Origin: Verrucomicrobiota bacterium
Lineage (GTDB): Bacteria > Verrucomicrobiota > Verrucomicrobiia > Opitutales > Opitutaceae
Reading direction: 5' to 3'
DNA: 64,000 bases
Assembly (NCBI GenBank): GCA_016871755.1
Contig: VHCJ01000004.1
Coordinates: 62,001 to 126,000 of the forward strand
Positions 1 through 8,388 of this stretch are shown here, one piece after another (position 1 is the stretch's first letter; every line of letters starts with the position of its first letter). A program made the position numbers and the translations under genes. Under the pieces are notes generated by a model that worked only from the letters and a program-made list of their open reading frames with translations, was not told the DNA's origin and did no database searches.

Positions 1-131
1 CCTCAGCGTGCCTTGCACCGGCGCGGACCGCTGAATGTCGGAAGACTCTCATTCGAGACCGGAGCGCGCAAAGGCGAAGGTAGTTATATTGTTAAGCACG
101 CTCTGGCGAGGTCGCTCAAGCGCTAGCCGTC

Positions 132-147
132 TGTGTCGTTTTACACA
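132..147. promoter_or_regulatory. TGTGT-N6-ACACA inverted repeat ahead of the HDOD gene
   Basis: A perfect 5-bp inverted repeat with a 6-nt spacer (TGTGTCGTTTTACACA) ends 19 bp before the chosen ATG at 167. The spacing matches the CRP/FNR-family layout (TGTGA-N6-TCACA), and the site lies in a locally AT-richer stretch. That it is an operator is inference only. Confidence 0.35.
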
Positions 148-166
148 TTACCAACCGCTCTCCGAC

Positions 167-1342
167 ATGGCCCTCTCCATTCTTCAGCGTCTGCTTGCAG
201 TGCTCGGCTTCTCCAAGGGGAGAGCCGCGGCGGCACCCGTGGCGAGCGATGCGGCGAAGGCTCCGGCGCCGACTCCGGCGGAGAAGCCCGCTGCCGAACC
301 GGCACCGATCGCTGCCAGCGGGGCTGCGGCGGCTGAATCCAAGCCTCGTCCTTCCCAGCGGCCCGAAAACGACGACCAGGCGGTCAAGCCGGAGGTCGCA
401 ATCCGGCAGATGTTGAAGGTGAAGTCGCTGGCGGATGCGGCGCGGCCGCAATCCCCGGAGGATGTCCGGGCCCAAACCCTGAACGACCTGAAGGCGCTCA
501 AGGAACTGCCGGCGCTCAAGTCACTCGCGCAGGGATTTGCGCGGATCGTCTCCCGCCCGGACGTCGACGTGGACGAGGTGGTGGAGTCGATTTCCAAGGA
601 TCAGGGTCTTTCCGTGCGCATCCTCCGCATGGCGAATTCGGCGGAGGTCAGTTCCGAGCAGCGCATCGACAGCCTCGACGTGGCGGCGCAGATGCTCGGC
701 GTGGACCGGGTGCGGCAGGCGGCGGACGCCGTGTCGATCCTCGGCCTTCCGAGCAGCGCGGGCGACTCGCTCGACTGGAAGCACCTCTGGATCCACGCGC
801 TGGGCACGGCGGCGATCAGCGAGCGTCTTGAGGGATTGATCCGCGGCGAGCGCACTTCGGCGGTCTACGTTGCGGGGTTGCTGCACGACGCCGGCAAGAT
901 CGTGCTCTCGACGCTGCAGCCCGACGCGTATCGCGGGGTGCTGCTCGATGCGTGGAATGAACTGGAGCCGCTCGAGAGCCTGGAGGTCGCGCGTTTCGGG
1001 GTGGATCATGCCGAGGCGGGCGTGAATTTCGCCCGCCAGAACGTCATGGGCGAAATCATCGTGCAGGCGATCGCCCATCACGGCCGGCCGGACCGCGCCG
1101 AGACCCACCGTCTGGAGGTCGCGCTGGTGGCGCTGGGCAACTTCCTCGCCAAGGCCTACGGCGTGGGCTTCAGCGGTTCGCGTCTGACCGAGCGGGACGG
1201 CGAGTTCGCCGATCACCCCGCATGGGCGATCATCGAACAGGAAATTGGACGCCGCCCGGACATCGAGCACGTCTCTGACCAGATGAAGGTCTTCATCAAG
1301 CGGCTGCGCACGCAACTCGCGGCGCTGCGCGAGGGCCTTTAG
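167..1342 (+). CDS. HDOD-domain signalling protein
   Basis: This 391-residue protein has a disordered Ala/Pro-rich N-terminus (about residues 15-100) and then an HDOD domain from about residue 105 to 345. HDOD proteins are HD-GYP relatives that usually act as signalling adaptors. HD-like motifs are visible: GLLHDAGKI near residue 240 and AHHGRP near 304. No second output domain is present. The reading frame is open from 35, but ATG 167 (MALSILQRLL) is preferred because the extra 44 residues are low in hydrophobicity, carry no motif and overlap the palindrome at 132-147. It stands alone, convergent with nagB. The partner and signal are unknown. Confidence 0.8.
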   Translation: MALSILQRLLAVLGFSKGRAAAAPVASDAAKAPAPTPAEKPAAEPAPIAASGAAAAESKPRPSQRPENDDQAVKPEVAIRQMLKVKSLADAARPQSPEDVRAQTLNDLKALKELPALKSLAQGFARIVSRPDVDVDEVVESISKDQGLSVRILRMANSAEVSSEQRIDSLDVAAQMLGVDRVRQAADAVSILGLPSSAGDSLDWKHLWIHALGTAAISERLEGLIRGERTSAVYVAGLLHDAGKIVLSTLQPDAYRGVLLDAWNELEPLESLEVARFGVDHAEAGVNFARQNVMGEIIVQAIAHHGRPDRAETHRLEVALVALGNFLAKAYGVGFSGSRLTERDGEFADHPAWAIIEQEIGRRPDIEHVSDQMKVFIKRLRTQLAALREGL

Positions 1343-1462
1343 TCCGCTCCAGCGTCGACTCTCGTCGGGGCGCGCCGGGGTGTGTTGGTTACCGCCTGAC
1401 CGCAGTGCGGTTCACGGTGACGGCCTCGCCCGGCGCGCGCCGGTGACGACGCGGCCTCGCCG

Positions 1463-2266
1463 TCACGCCTCAAGCGGCGGCGGTTGCTGAAGGAGGGCGG
1501 CGGAGTCGGGATCGAGGAAGACCGTGGCCTGCGGATGCCGGCGCACGAGGGAGGCCGGGCACGCGGTGCTGATCGGCCCCTCGAGGGCGTCCCGGACGGC
1601 CTGCGCCTTGCGGGCTTCCGGCACGCAACAGACCCACGCGGCGGCGCGGAACAGGCCGGTGCAGGTCACGGTGATGGCCTCGCGCGGCACGGCGTCGAGG
1701 TGGGGAAAGTGGCCCTCGCCGACCTGCTGGCGGCGGCAGGCCTCGTCGAGGGTCACGACCTTGAGCATGGCCGGGTCGTTGAAATCGGCGACCGGCGGGT
1801 CGTTGAAGGCGATGTGGCCGTTCTCGCCGAAGCCCACGAAGGCGACGTCGATCGGACCCGCGGACAGCAACGCGGTGTAGCGCGCGATCTCGGCGGCGGG
1901 CGAGGGTGCGTCGCCCGCGATCAGGTGCATCGCCCGCAGCGGACGTCGTCCTGCCACGCGGGTGTTGAGCCAGAGGCGGAAGCTGGCGGAGTGCGTCGCG
2001 GGCAGGCCGACGTATTCGTCCATGTGGAAGGCCTCGACCCGGTCCCACGCGATGTAGTCGTCGGCCATCAAAGCGTCGATCAAGGCGAGTTGGGAGTTTC
2101 CGGTGGCGACCATGATCCGGGCGCTTCCGCGGGCCGCCAGGGCGGCGCGGATGAGGGCGGCGGCGGTTGCGGCGGCGGCGGAGCCGGATGCGGTGCGGGT
2201 GGCATGCCGACGGACGCGGGCGGTGCCGGCGTGGGTGAGGGTCGGCGGAAGAGGCGGGGTGGACAT
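1463..2266 (-). CDS. nagB: Glucosamine-6-phosphate deaminase
   Basis: This 267-residue protein matches the usual NagB length. NagB converts glucosamine 6-phosphate to fructose 6-phosphate and ammonia in the cytoplasm. Visible family signatures are the HMDEYVG motif with the catalytic Asp and the GFGENGHIAFNDPP active-site segment with its catalytic His. An upstream extension to 2437 is open but Pro/Arg-rich and unlike the family, so ATG 2266 is used. The gene diverges from the aldolase gene at 2380 with 113 bp between them, so the two may share a promoter region. No nagA or N-acetylglucosamine transporter is next to it. Confidence 0.88.
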   Translation of the reverse strand: MSTPPLPPTLTHAGTARVRRHATRTASGSAAAATAAALIRAALAARGSARIMVATGNSQLALIDALMADDYIAWDRVEAFHMDEYVGLPATHSASFRLWLNTRVAGRRPLRAMHLIAGDAPSPAAEIARYTALLSAGPIDVAFVGFGENGHIAFNDPPVADFNDPAMLKVVTLDEACRRQQVGEGHFPHLDAVPREAITVTCTGLFRAAAWVCCVPEARKAQAVRDALEGPISTACPASLVRRHPQATVFLDPDSAALLQQPPPLEA

Positions 2267-2379
2267 CGAGGGGAAGTGTCGGCTGGGTTCCCGGCGGTCG
2301 TCAAGCGGCGGCACCCGCGGCTCCGGGCGGTCTGCCGGGTTGCGTTTGGGCGCCGATGCTGCCTGCATCGGCGCGCCCC

Positions 2380-3174
2380 ATGTTTCCCTCCCGAGTACGC
2401 CAGAAGCTGACCGCCGGAGAGCCGGTGATCTGCGCAAAGAGTTCCTACCTCCATCCGGAGATCGTCGAAATGCTCTGCACCTTCGGCTTCGACGGCATCT
2501 GGCTCTGCCTGGAGCACAAACGGATCGACCCCGCGCAGGTCGCGGCGCTCATCCAGGCCTGCCGCCTGCGTGGAACGGATGCGATCATGCGGGTGAAGCC
2601 GGCCAACTACACGGACGTCCTGTGGCTGCTTGAGACGGGCGCGCGCGGCATCATGCTCCCGCGGGTTCGGGACGTGGAGGAAGTGCGGGAGGCGGTTTCG
2701 ATGATGAAGTTTCCGCCGGTCGGCCGCCGCGGCTACGACGGCGTGCAGCCCGAGGCGGGATTCGGCCGGATGGTGCCGGCGGAGTACATTGCGGAGGCCA
2801 ACCGCGACACCTTCCTGGTGGTGCAGATCGAGGAGGTGGACGTCGTGCCGCAGATCGACGCCATCGCGGCGACCCCGGGCGTGGACGTTCTCTTCGTGGG
2901 GCCCAGCGATCTGACCCTCGGCATGGGGCGCTTTGGGCGCACCGAGGATCCCGAGGTGCAGGCGATCCTCCGGGAGGTGGTGGCGGCCTGCGCGCGCCAC
3001 GGCAAGACGGCCGGCATCCCCTGCGCGGCGGAGCAGGTGGACCTGTACCGGCGGATGGGTTTCCGGTTCCTGAACGTGATCAGCGACTATCGCTGCGTGA
3101 GCGCCGGCCTGCGCAAGGTGCAGGCGGACCTCGCCGCGGCGGGCATCGAGCTCAAGGCTCCGTTTGCTCCGTAG
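2380..3174 (+). CDS. HpcH/HpaI-family class II aldolase
   Basis: This 264-residue metal-dependent aldolase belongs to the family that cleaves 2-keto-3-deoxy acids to pyruvate and an aldehyde (as in HpcH, GarL and RhmA). The expected active-site pieces are visible in order: LEHKRID (His), MRVKP (Arg), VQIEEVD (metal Glu) and VGPSDLT (metal Asp). ATG 2380 starts directly at the conserved region, and ATG 2356 would add eight residues. A DapA-family gene follows after 8 bp and then an MFS transporter, so this looks like the first gene of a three-gene sugar-acid module. The true substrate cannot be read from the sequence. Confidence 0.85.
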   Translation: MFPSRVRQKLTAGEPVICAKSSYLHPEIVEMLCTFGFDGIWLCLEHKRIDPAQVAALIQACRLRGTDAIMRVKPANYTDVLWLLETGARGIMLPRVRDVEEVREAVSMMKFPPVGRRGYDGVQPEAGFGRMVPAEYIAEANRDTFLVVQIEEVDVVPQIDAIAATPGVDVLFVGPSDLTLGMGRFGRTEDPEVQAILREVVAACARHGKTAGIPCAAEQVDLYRRMGFRFLNVISDYRCVSAGLRKVQADLAAAGIELKAPFAP

Positions 3175-3182
3175 TCCGCAGT

Positions 3183-4121
3183 ATGCGCACGCTGGATACG
3201 CAGACGCTGCGGGGCCTCTGGGCGGCGGTGCCGACGCCCTTCGTGGGCGGAGGCGCGATTGACTTCGGCCGGTTGGCGGAGAACTGCCGGACGCTGCAGC
3301 GCGTCGGGGCGGACGGCATCTACACGACCGACAGCGATGGGGAGTTCTATGCGCTGGAGATGCCGGAGTTCGCCCGCCTGGCCCGCGGGTTCGGCGGGAT
3401 CATGGCGGACCTCGGCGGCGATGCGCAGATGGGGGTGACGTGGATCAACACCGCCGGCGTGATCGACCGGATGAGAGCCAGTGTGGACGCGGGGATCACG
3501 ACGGTGCACGTGGCGCTGCCGTTCTTCATGCCGTTGGTGATGGCGGACGTGCTGCGGTTCTTCGAGGCGCTGGCGCGGGCGGTGCCCGAGGCTCGATGGG
3601 TGTATTACGCGCATCCCAGCTGCCTGCCCCTGCTGAAAGGACGCGACCTAGCCAAGCTGGCGCAGGCGTTTCCGCAGCAGTTGATCGGCACGAAGCTCAA
3701 TGCCTACGACCTGCCGGACCTGACCGACGTCTTCCTGCACGCGCCGGGCCTCGCGCACTTCGGCGGCGAGCGCAACCTCTTCAGCGCGGGGCCGCTGGGG
3801 GCGGTGGGCTGCTACAGTTACTGGATCAACTCGCTGCCGCGCTGGACCCGGCGCTTCTTCGACGCGTGCCTCGCCGGAGACATGGTGCAGGCGCGCGAGT
3901 GGCACCTCAAGCTGCAGCGCTGGGAGACCGTCCATCTGGCCGAGGCCCGGGCGCAGGGTTACCGCTACGGCGTCCTGAGCAAGGCGAAGGGGGCGGTGGC
4001 GGGACTGCTGCGTGACGACGGATCGACGCGGGCTCCGTACCACCCGATGCCTCCGGAAATGCTGGAGCGCCTGCGGTGTGACTTTCTGGAGTACTGGCGC
4101 GAGGAGCAGGCGGCCGAATGA
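3183..4121 (+). CDS. DapA/NanA-family pyruvate lyase
   Basis: This 312-residue TIM-barrel protein belongs to the dihydrodipicolinate synthase/N-acetylneuraminate lyase superfamily. The Schiff-base Lys is in IGTKLNAYD, the YYAHPS segment holds the usual Tyr, and YTTDSDGEF corresponds to the TTGE substrate loop. Family members add or remove pyruvate on sugar acids or aldehydes. It follows the HpcH/HpaI aldolase by 8 bp and overlaps the transporter by ATGA, which points to a catabolic rather than lysine-biosynthetic role. A keto-deoxy sugar acid or sialic acid substrate is possible but not shown. Confidence 0.8.
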   Translation: MRTLDTQTLRGLWAAVPTPFVGGGAIDFGRLAENCRTLQRVGADGIYTTDSDGEFYALEMPEFARLARGFGGIMADLGGDAQMGVTWINTAGVIDRMRASVDAGITTVHVALPFFMPLVMADVLRFFEALARAVPEARWVYYAHPSCLPLLKGRDLAKLAQAFPQQLIGTKLNAYDLPDLTDVFLHAPGLAHFGGERNLFSAGPLGAVGCYSYWINSLPRWTRRFFDACLAGDMVQAREWHLKLQRWETVHLAEARAQGYRYGVLSKAKGAVAGLLRDDGSTRAPYHPMPPEMLERLRCDFLEYWREEQAAE

Positions 4122-5398
4122 GCGCGGCGGCGGCATCGGCAAGCGGGGGCGAGGGTGGATTGCTGGCCCGGCGCTGGCGCGTGACCGGATTCCTGATGGT
4201 GGCGGCTGCGATCAATTACGCGGATCGGGTCGCCATCTCGGCCGTGTTCCCGGCGCTCCGGGAGGAACTGGGACTCTCGGATGTGACCCTCGGGCTGGTG
4301 GGGTCGCTTTTCCTGTGGAGTTACGCGCTGGCCTCGCCGATCGCCGGGGTGGTGGCGGACCGCCTGCCCCGGACCACGGTGATCCTCGGGGCCCTGACCC
4401 TGTGGAGCGTGGTGACCGGACTGATCGGCCTCAGCACCGGGCTGATCATGCTCTGCGTGCTCCGGGCCCTTCTGGGTGTTCTGGAGAGCCCCTACCTGCC
4501 GGCGGCGGTGGCCCTGCTCGGGCAGCACCACACTCCGGCGACGCGGGCGCGGGCGATGAGCGCGCACTCCATCGGGCTAAATGCCGGGGTGATCTTCGGC
4601 GGCGGGTTTGCGGGGTTTCTCGCCGAACATTACGGTTGGCGGACGGGATTCGTGATCCTTGGCGGGCTCGGTCTGATCTGGGCCTTCTTCGGCCGGCGGT
4701 GGCTGACGGAGCCGCTGCCGGTCCGCCCGTCAGCGAACCCCGCGGCCTCGGGCTCGTGGCTCGCTGCCGTGCGTCGCGTGGTGGCGATCCCGTCGTTCCG
4801 TTTGCTGCTGCTGGCGGAAATGCTCACCGGCGTGACCACGTGGATCTTCCTGAACTGGCTCCCGCTCTATTTCCGCGAAACCTTCCAGATGAGCCTGGGT
4901 ACGGCGGGACTGGTGGGTGCGCTCATGCTGCAGGGCGCGATGGTGACCGGGATCGCGGTGGGCGGGTGGTTCTCGGATCGCTACGCGCGGGAGGACGGGC
5001 GCCGCCGCATGCTGCTGCTGGCGGGCAGCTACCTGGTCGTCTCGCCGGTGCTCCTGCTCTTCCTCACCCGACCGGGCTTCGCGCTGGTGGTGGCGACGAT
5101 CGCAACCTTTTCTTTCCTGCGGGGGTTTGGCGAGGCGAGCGAGAAGGCCGCCCTGTGTGAGATCGTACCGCCGCACGGACGCGCGACGGCGATGGGGTGC
5201 ATGAACACGCTTGCGACGGCGGCGGGGGGCATCGGGGTGTTTCTCGCGGGGTGGTTCAAGGGTGATCTGGGACTGAACGTCGTGTTCAGTGCCTCGTCGG
5301 TGCTGCTGCTGATCAGTGGCCTCAGCCTGTTTTACGCGTACCGCGTCACGATGCGGCAGGACATGGCCCGCGTCGCCGCCGGCGGAATGGACGGCTGA
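4118..5398 (+). CDS. MFS transporter, probable organic-acid importer
   Basis: This 426-residue protein has about 12 hydrophobic segments and begins with the NYADRVAISAVFP pattern of the anion:cation symporter branch of the major facilitator superfamily. That branch imports sugar acids and other organic anions. A central cytoplasmic loop (about residues 195-225) separates the two six-helix halves. It overlaps the upstream lyase by the four bases ATGA, so translation is probably coupled. The natural reading is uptake of the acid that the two upstream aldolases cleave. Confidence 0.83.
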   Translation: MSAAAASASGGEGGLLARRWRVTGFLMVAAAINYADRVAISAVFPALREELGLSDVTLGLVGSLFLWSYALASPIAGVVADRLPRTTVILGALTLWSVVTGLIGLSTGLIMLCVLRALLGVLESPYLPAAVALLGQHHTPATRARAMSAHSIGLNAGVIFGGGFAGFLAEHYGWRTGFVILGGLGLIWAFFGRRWLTEPLPVRPSANPAASGSWLAAVRRVVAIPSFRLLLLAEMLTGVTTWIFLNWLPLYFRETFQMSLGTAGLVGALMLQGAMVTGIAVGGWFSDRYAREDGRRRMLLLAGSYLVVSPVLLLFLTRPGFALVVATIATFSFLRGFGEASEKAALCEIVPPHGRATAMGCMNTLATAAGGIGVFLAGWFKGDLGLNVVFSASSVLLLISGLSLFYAYRVTMRQDMARVAAGGMDG

Positions 5399-5441
5399 GT
5401 CCGCGCTTCCGTCCCGCCGCCGGCTGCGCTTTGCTCGGGGC

Positions 5442-5969
5442 GTGACCTCCTCTCCGCCTTCCCCCGCCTTCGGCCTTCGCGCCGCCTTGCCCGACGACGT
5501 CCCGGCGATTCTCGGGCTCATTGCGGAATTGGCGGCCTTCGAACATCTCAGCGCGCAGATGGAGGCGACGGAGGAACGGTTGCGGCGGCATCTCTTCGGA
5601 CCCCGGCCCGCGGCGGAGTGCTGGGTCGCCGAAGTCGACGGGGTGGTCGTGGCCTACGCCATCTACTTTCACAACTTCTCCACCTTCCTCGCGCAGCCCG
5701 GTCTCTACCTCGAGGACGTGTACGTCCAACCGGCGTTTCGGGGCCGAGGCATCGGCGGGGCGCTGCTGCGCGCGCTGGGGCGACTCGCGGTGGAGCGCGG
5801 ATGCGGTCGCTTCGAGTGGACGGTGCTCGACTGGAACGAGGGGGCGATCCGGTTCTATCGCGGCCTCGGTGCTGCGGTTCTGCCCGACTGGCGGGTCTGC
5901 CGCATGGAGGGGGAAACCCTCCGCGCGTTTGGCGAGGGCGCGGGGCCGAAGGTGTCCGGCAGGGCGTGA
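5442..5969 (+). CDS. GNAT-family N-acetyltransferase
   Basis: This 175-residue single-domain acetyltransferase carries the acetyl-CoA loop QPAFRGRGIGGALL and, after it, the WNEGAIRFYRGLGA region. The EDVYV strand and the FEW.VLDWN segment resemble diamine (spermidine/spermine-like) acetyltransferases. No ATG lies ahead of the conserved start, so GTG 5442 (VTSSPPSPAFGLR) is proposed. A longer reading would overlap the transporter gene in another frame. It starts 43 bp after the transporter and may be cotranscribed. The acceptor amine is unknown. Confidence 0.72.
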   Translation: MTSSPPSPAFGLRAALPDDVPAILGLIAELAAFEHLSAQMEATEERLRRHLFGPRPAAECWVAEVDGVVVAYAIYFHNFSTFLAQPGLYLEDVYVQPAFRGRGIGGALLRALGRLAVERGCGRFEWTVLDWNEGAIRFYRGLGAAVLPDWRVCRMEGETLRAFGEGAGPKVSGRA

Positions 5970-6004
5970 CGGCTGCCTTGGGTCGGCGGCCCCCCCGGAC
6001 TTCG

Positions 6005-7045
6005 CTAGCGGCGGCGCGGCGGAAGAAGATCGGTGCGGACCACTTGGTCAACCGAGAGCTTCCCGGCGGGCAGGATGCCGAGTGACTCCAGTTGGGCGAT
6101 CTGGTTGCGGAAGCGCTCCTCCGTGACCTGGCCGGTGAGGTCGCCTTGGGCGGGATCGCGGCCGGTCACGAGGCGCTCGCGGATGATCTGCTCCCGCGAG
6201 TAGGTGAGGAAGGCGTCGCTGGCGTTGGGGTTGCCCTGCTGCATCAGCGCGTGCGCCGCGGTGGGGTCGCCTTCGAGGTAATCGGTCCAGCCCCGGATGT
6301 AGGCGGCGAGGAAGGCCCGGGCGGTCGCGGCATTACGTTCGACCCACGGACGATTCGCGGCGAGCACGGTGTAGGCGTCGAACCCCGCGTCCCACGCATA
6401 CAGGAACTTCGGCGGCTGGGCTCCGCCCTGCACGATGTGGAACGGCTCCGCGATGTAGTAGCCCTGTTGGATGAAGTCCCGGTTCCCGATGAAGTTCGCG
6501 ACGGAGAAGTTCTGCGGGATCAGTTTGAAGTCGATGCCGTACTTCTTCTTCACGAAGGGAAGGAAGGCCCACTCCGGGCGCGCCATGAGTGTCTTGCCGT
6601 TGAGATCTTCGAACCGGCTGACGGGATTGTCAGCGTGCAGCATGAGCACGGAAGGATCGTTCTGGAACACGGCCCCAATGTGGATCACCGGCAGGCCCTC
6701 GGCGATGGCGAGGAGCACGTTCGTGCTGTCCTGCTGCGCGATGTCCGCCTGCCCGGTGGCGATCTTCGGCAGCGCAAAGGCGTTGGGTCCTCCGGGCAGC
6801 AGGACAACTTCAAGTCCCGCCTCGCGGAAGAACCCACGGGCTTGCGCCTGATAGAACCCGCCGTGCTCGGGCTCTGGGATCCAGTCGAGTTGAACGGTCA
6901 CGCGAGTCAACGTCGCGGCAGCCGGAGTCGTCGCCGGCTTGTCCGCCGCGGGTGCTCCGTCGGACGCGCGTCGACAGGCCGGGGCAAGGATGCCGAGACC
7001 GAGCAAGGCGCTGAGGACGACGAGGCGGGGGAGAAGGCGGCGCAT
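6005..7045 (-). CDS. ABC transporter substrate-binding lipoprotein, NMT1/THI5-like
   Basis: This 346-residue periplasmic binding protein has an N-terminal signal (MRRLLPRLVVLSALLG) ending in a lipobox-like APAC, so it is probably a lipoprotein. The mature part opens with VQLDWIPEPEHGGFYQA, typical of NMT1/ThiY-SsuA-type binding proteins for pyrimidine precursors, sulfonates or related small molecules. It is the last gene of a minus-strand importer operon (ATPase, permease, remnant binding protein, amidohydrolase, this gene). An upstream reading to 7162 would overlap the amidohydrolase, so ATG 7045 is used. Confidence 0.83.
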   Translation of the reverse strand: MRRLLPRLVVLSALLGLGILAPACRRASDGAPAADKPATTPAAATLTRVTVQLDWIPEPEHGGFYQAQARGFFREAGLEVVLLPGGPNAFALPKIATGQADIAQQDSTNVLLAIAEGLPVIHIGAVFQNDPSVLMLHADNPVSRFEDLNGKTLMARPEWAFLPFVKKKYGIDFKLIPQNFSVANFIGNRDFIQQGYYIAEPFHIVQGGAQPPKFLYAWDAGFDAYTVLAANRPWVERNAATARAFLAAYIRGWTDYLEGDPTAAHALMQQGNPNASDAFLTYSREQIIRERLVTGRDPAQGDLTGQVTEERFRNQIAQLESLGILPAGKLSVDQVVRTDLLPPRRR

Positions 7046-7148
7046 TCCGACACCATAGCGGGCCCTCGCGGCCCGGCAACCTGTGTTTCCGGATCCGCTT
7101 CCGGCGCCGCGTCCGAAGGTGGTCCGGGAGACCGATCGCGCGCGCCGC

Positions 7149-8033
7149 TCAGGCCCACCCAAAGACCCGCGCGGCGTTGCCGCCGAGAATCAGCGTCTCT
7201 TCGTGCGCGGAGAGACCCGCGGTGCGTACATCGTCGAGGTCCAGCGCGAACCCCGGCTTGCGGGCACGGCGCGGGTGGGTGAGCAGCGGGTAGTCCGTAC
7301 CCCACAGGATGCGCTCGGGTCCGATGACATCGCAGACGCGGCGATAGATCGCCTTGTTGTAGAGCAGCGCCGAGGCAGCGGTGTCATAGAGCACATTCTG
7401 CAGGTCGCGGCTCACCCGAGTGCTGAGTTCGTAGAAGGGCAGGCCTCCACCCCAGTGGGCGAGGATGAACCGGACCTCTGGAAAGCGCCGGGCGAGTGCG
7501 CGATATTCGTCCAAGGGGGGCATCTTGCCCGCGGGTCCGGGTGGGGCAATGACGGGATCAGAGACGTGAAGGGTGACGGGGACGCGGTACTCGCGCGCGA
7601 GGGACATGAGGGCGTCCCACTCCGGCGAGGCGAAGGCGGTTTGGTGTACCTGCGGACAGAGTTCCCCGAGACCGATGAAGCCGGCGTCGAGTCGGCGTCG
7701 CGTCGCCGCGAGGGCGGGGGCGTCGGGCCGGGCCACGGCGGCGAAGGCGGAAAGGCGGTCGGGGTGCGCCTGAATCCACCTGTGGTACCAGTCGTTCTGC
7801 TCATCGGCGGTGGCCTGGTGCTGCCAGTACCAGCCTTGCAGAATGGCCCGGTCCACCCCGGCGTCATCCATGTGACGCAGCAGTTCGTCCACCGTGGCCC
7901 ATCCCTGCAGCGACGGCCGCTCGGCCGGGGCTACGCAGGTGCTCCAACCCAATTCTCCGCGCGTGGCGGCCCATCCCCGCGGATCGCGCGCGACCTCGCT
8001 GGGATAAAGGTGCAAGTGCGAGTCGATGATCAT
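7149..8033 (-). CDS. Amidohydrolase-family TIM-barrel hydrolase
   Basis: This 294-residue protein belongs to the amidohydrolase-2 family (metal-dependent hydrolases and decarboxylases). Metal and catalytic positions are visible: DSHLHLY at the start, TLHVSD, LAHWGG and GTDYPL near the end. ATG 8033 places the HxH motif six residues from the N-terminus, as is normal for the family. It sits inside an ABC importer operon between the remnant and the intact binding-protein genes, so it may act on the imported compound. It is not the MetDA/YlmB-type deformylase known from thiamin-precursor salvage. The substrate is unknown. Confidence 0.8.
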   Translation of the reverse strand: MIIDSHLHLYPSEVARDPRGWAATRGELGWSTCVAPAERPSLQGWATVDELLRHMDDAGVDRAILQGWYWQHQATADEQNDWYHRWIQAHPDRLSAFAAVARPDAPALAATRRRLDAGFIGLGELCPQVHQTAFASPEWDALMSLAREYRVPVTLHVSDPVIAPPGPAGKMPPLDEYRALARRFPEVRFILAHWGGGLPFYELSTRVSRDLQNVLYDTAASALLYNKAIYRRVCDVIGPERILWGTDYPLLTHPRRARKPGFALDLDDVRTAGLSAHEETLILGGNAARVFGWA

Positions 8034-8061
8034 GGTCGGGGAGGTCTGCTGGGCAGTCGGA

Positions 8062-8388
8062 TCAACGGGCCGACGCCGGTGGGGCTGTCGTGGCGTCACC
8101 CTGAGGGACGGCCCTGCGGGACTGAATCACGAACGACACCGCCACCTCGAGGCCCGCCTGCCGGTAGAACCCGAGGGCGAGTGCGTGGTAGAAACCGCCG
8201 TGTTCGGCTTGCGGAGACCCGTCCGACCGCAGACGGATCGCCTGCCGTGCCGCCGCAGGTGGCTGGGTGATGGCGCCGGGTGATGGCCTGCCCGGGGCGC
8301 AGCCGGCCAGCGCGCGGACGGCGGCCCACCCGAGGTCGATGCCCGACCAGGCGTTCAGGTATCGCTGCGGCTGTAGGAGTCGTGCCAT
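8062..8388 (-). pseudogene. Truncated second NMT1-like substrate-binding lipoprotein
   Basis: The frame from ATG 8388 encodes about 108 residues with a lipobox (RALAGC) and then PQAEHGGFYHALALGFYRQA, closely matching the start of the intact binding protein at 6005-7045 (PEPEHGGFYQAQARGFFREA). After GLEV the similarity stops and the frame ends at 8062, so about two thirds of a normal binding protein is missing and the next 28 bases lead into the amidohydrolase. Its first 34 bases overlap the permease gene, which suits a former operon member. It is probably a deletion remnant. A short secreted peptide is a less likely reading. Confidence 0.65.

Noticed and set aside
3183-4121. dapA for lysine synthesis
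   Set aside because: It is embedded with a sugar-acid aldolase and transporter, and the TTGE loop differs from true DapA.
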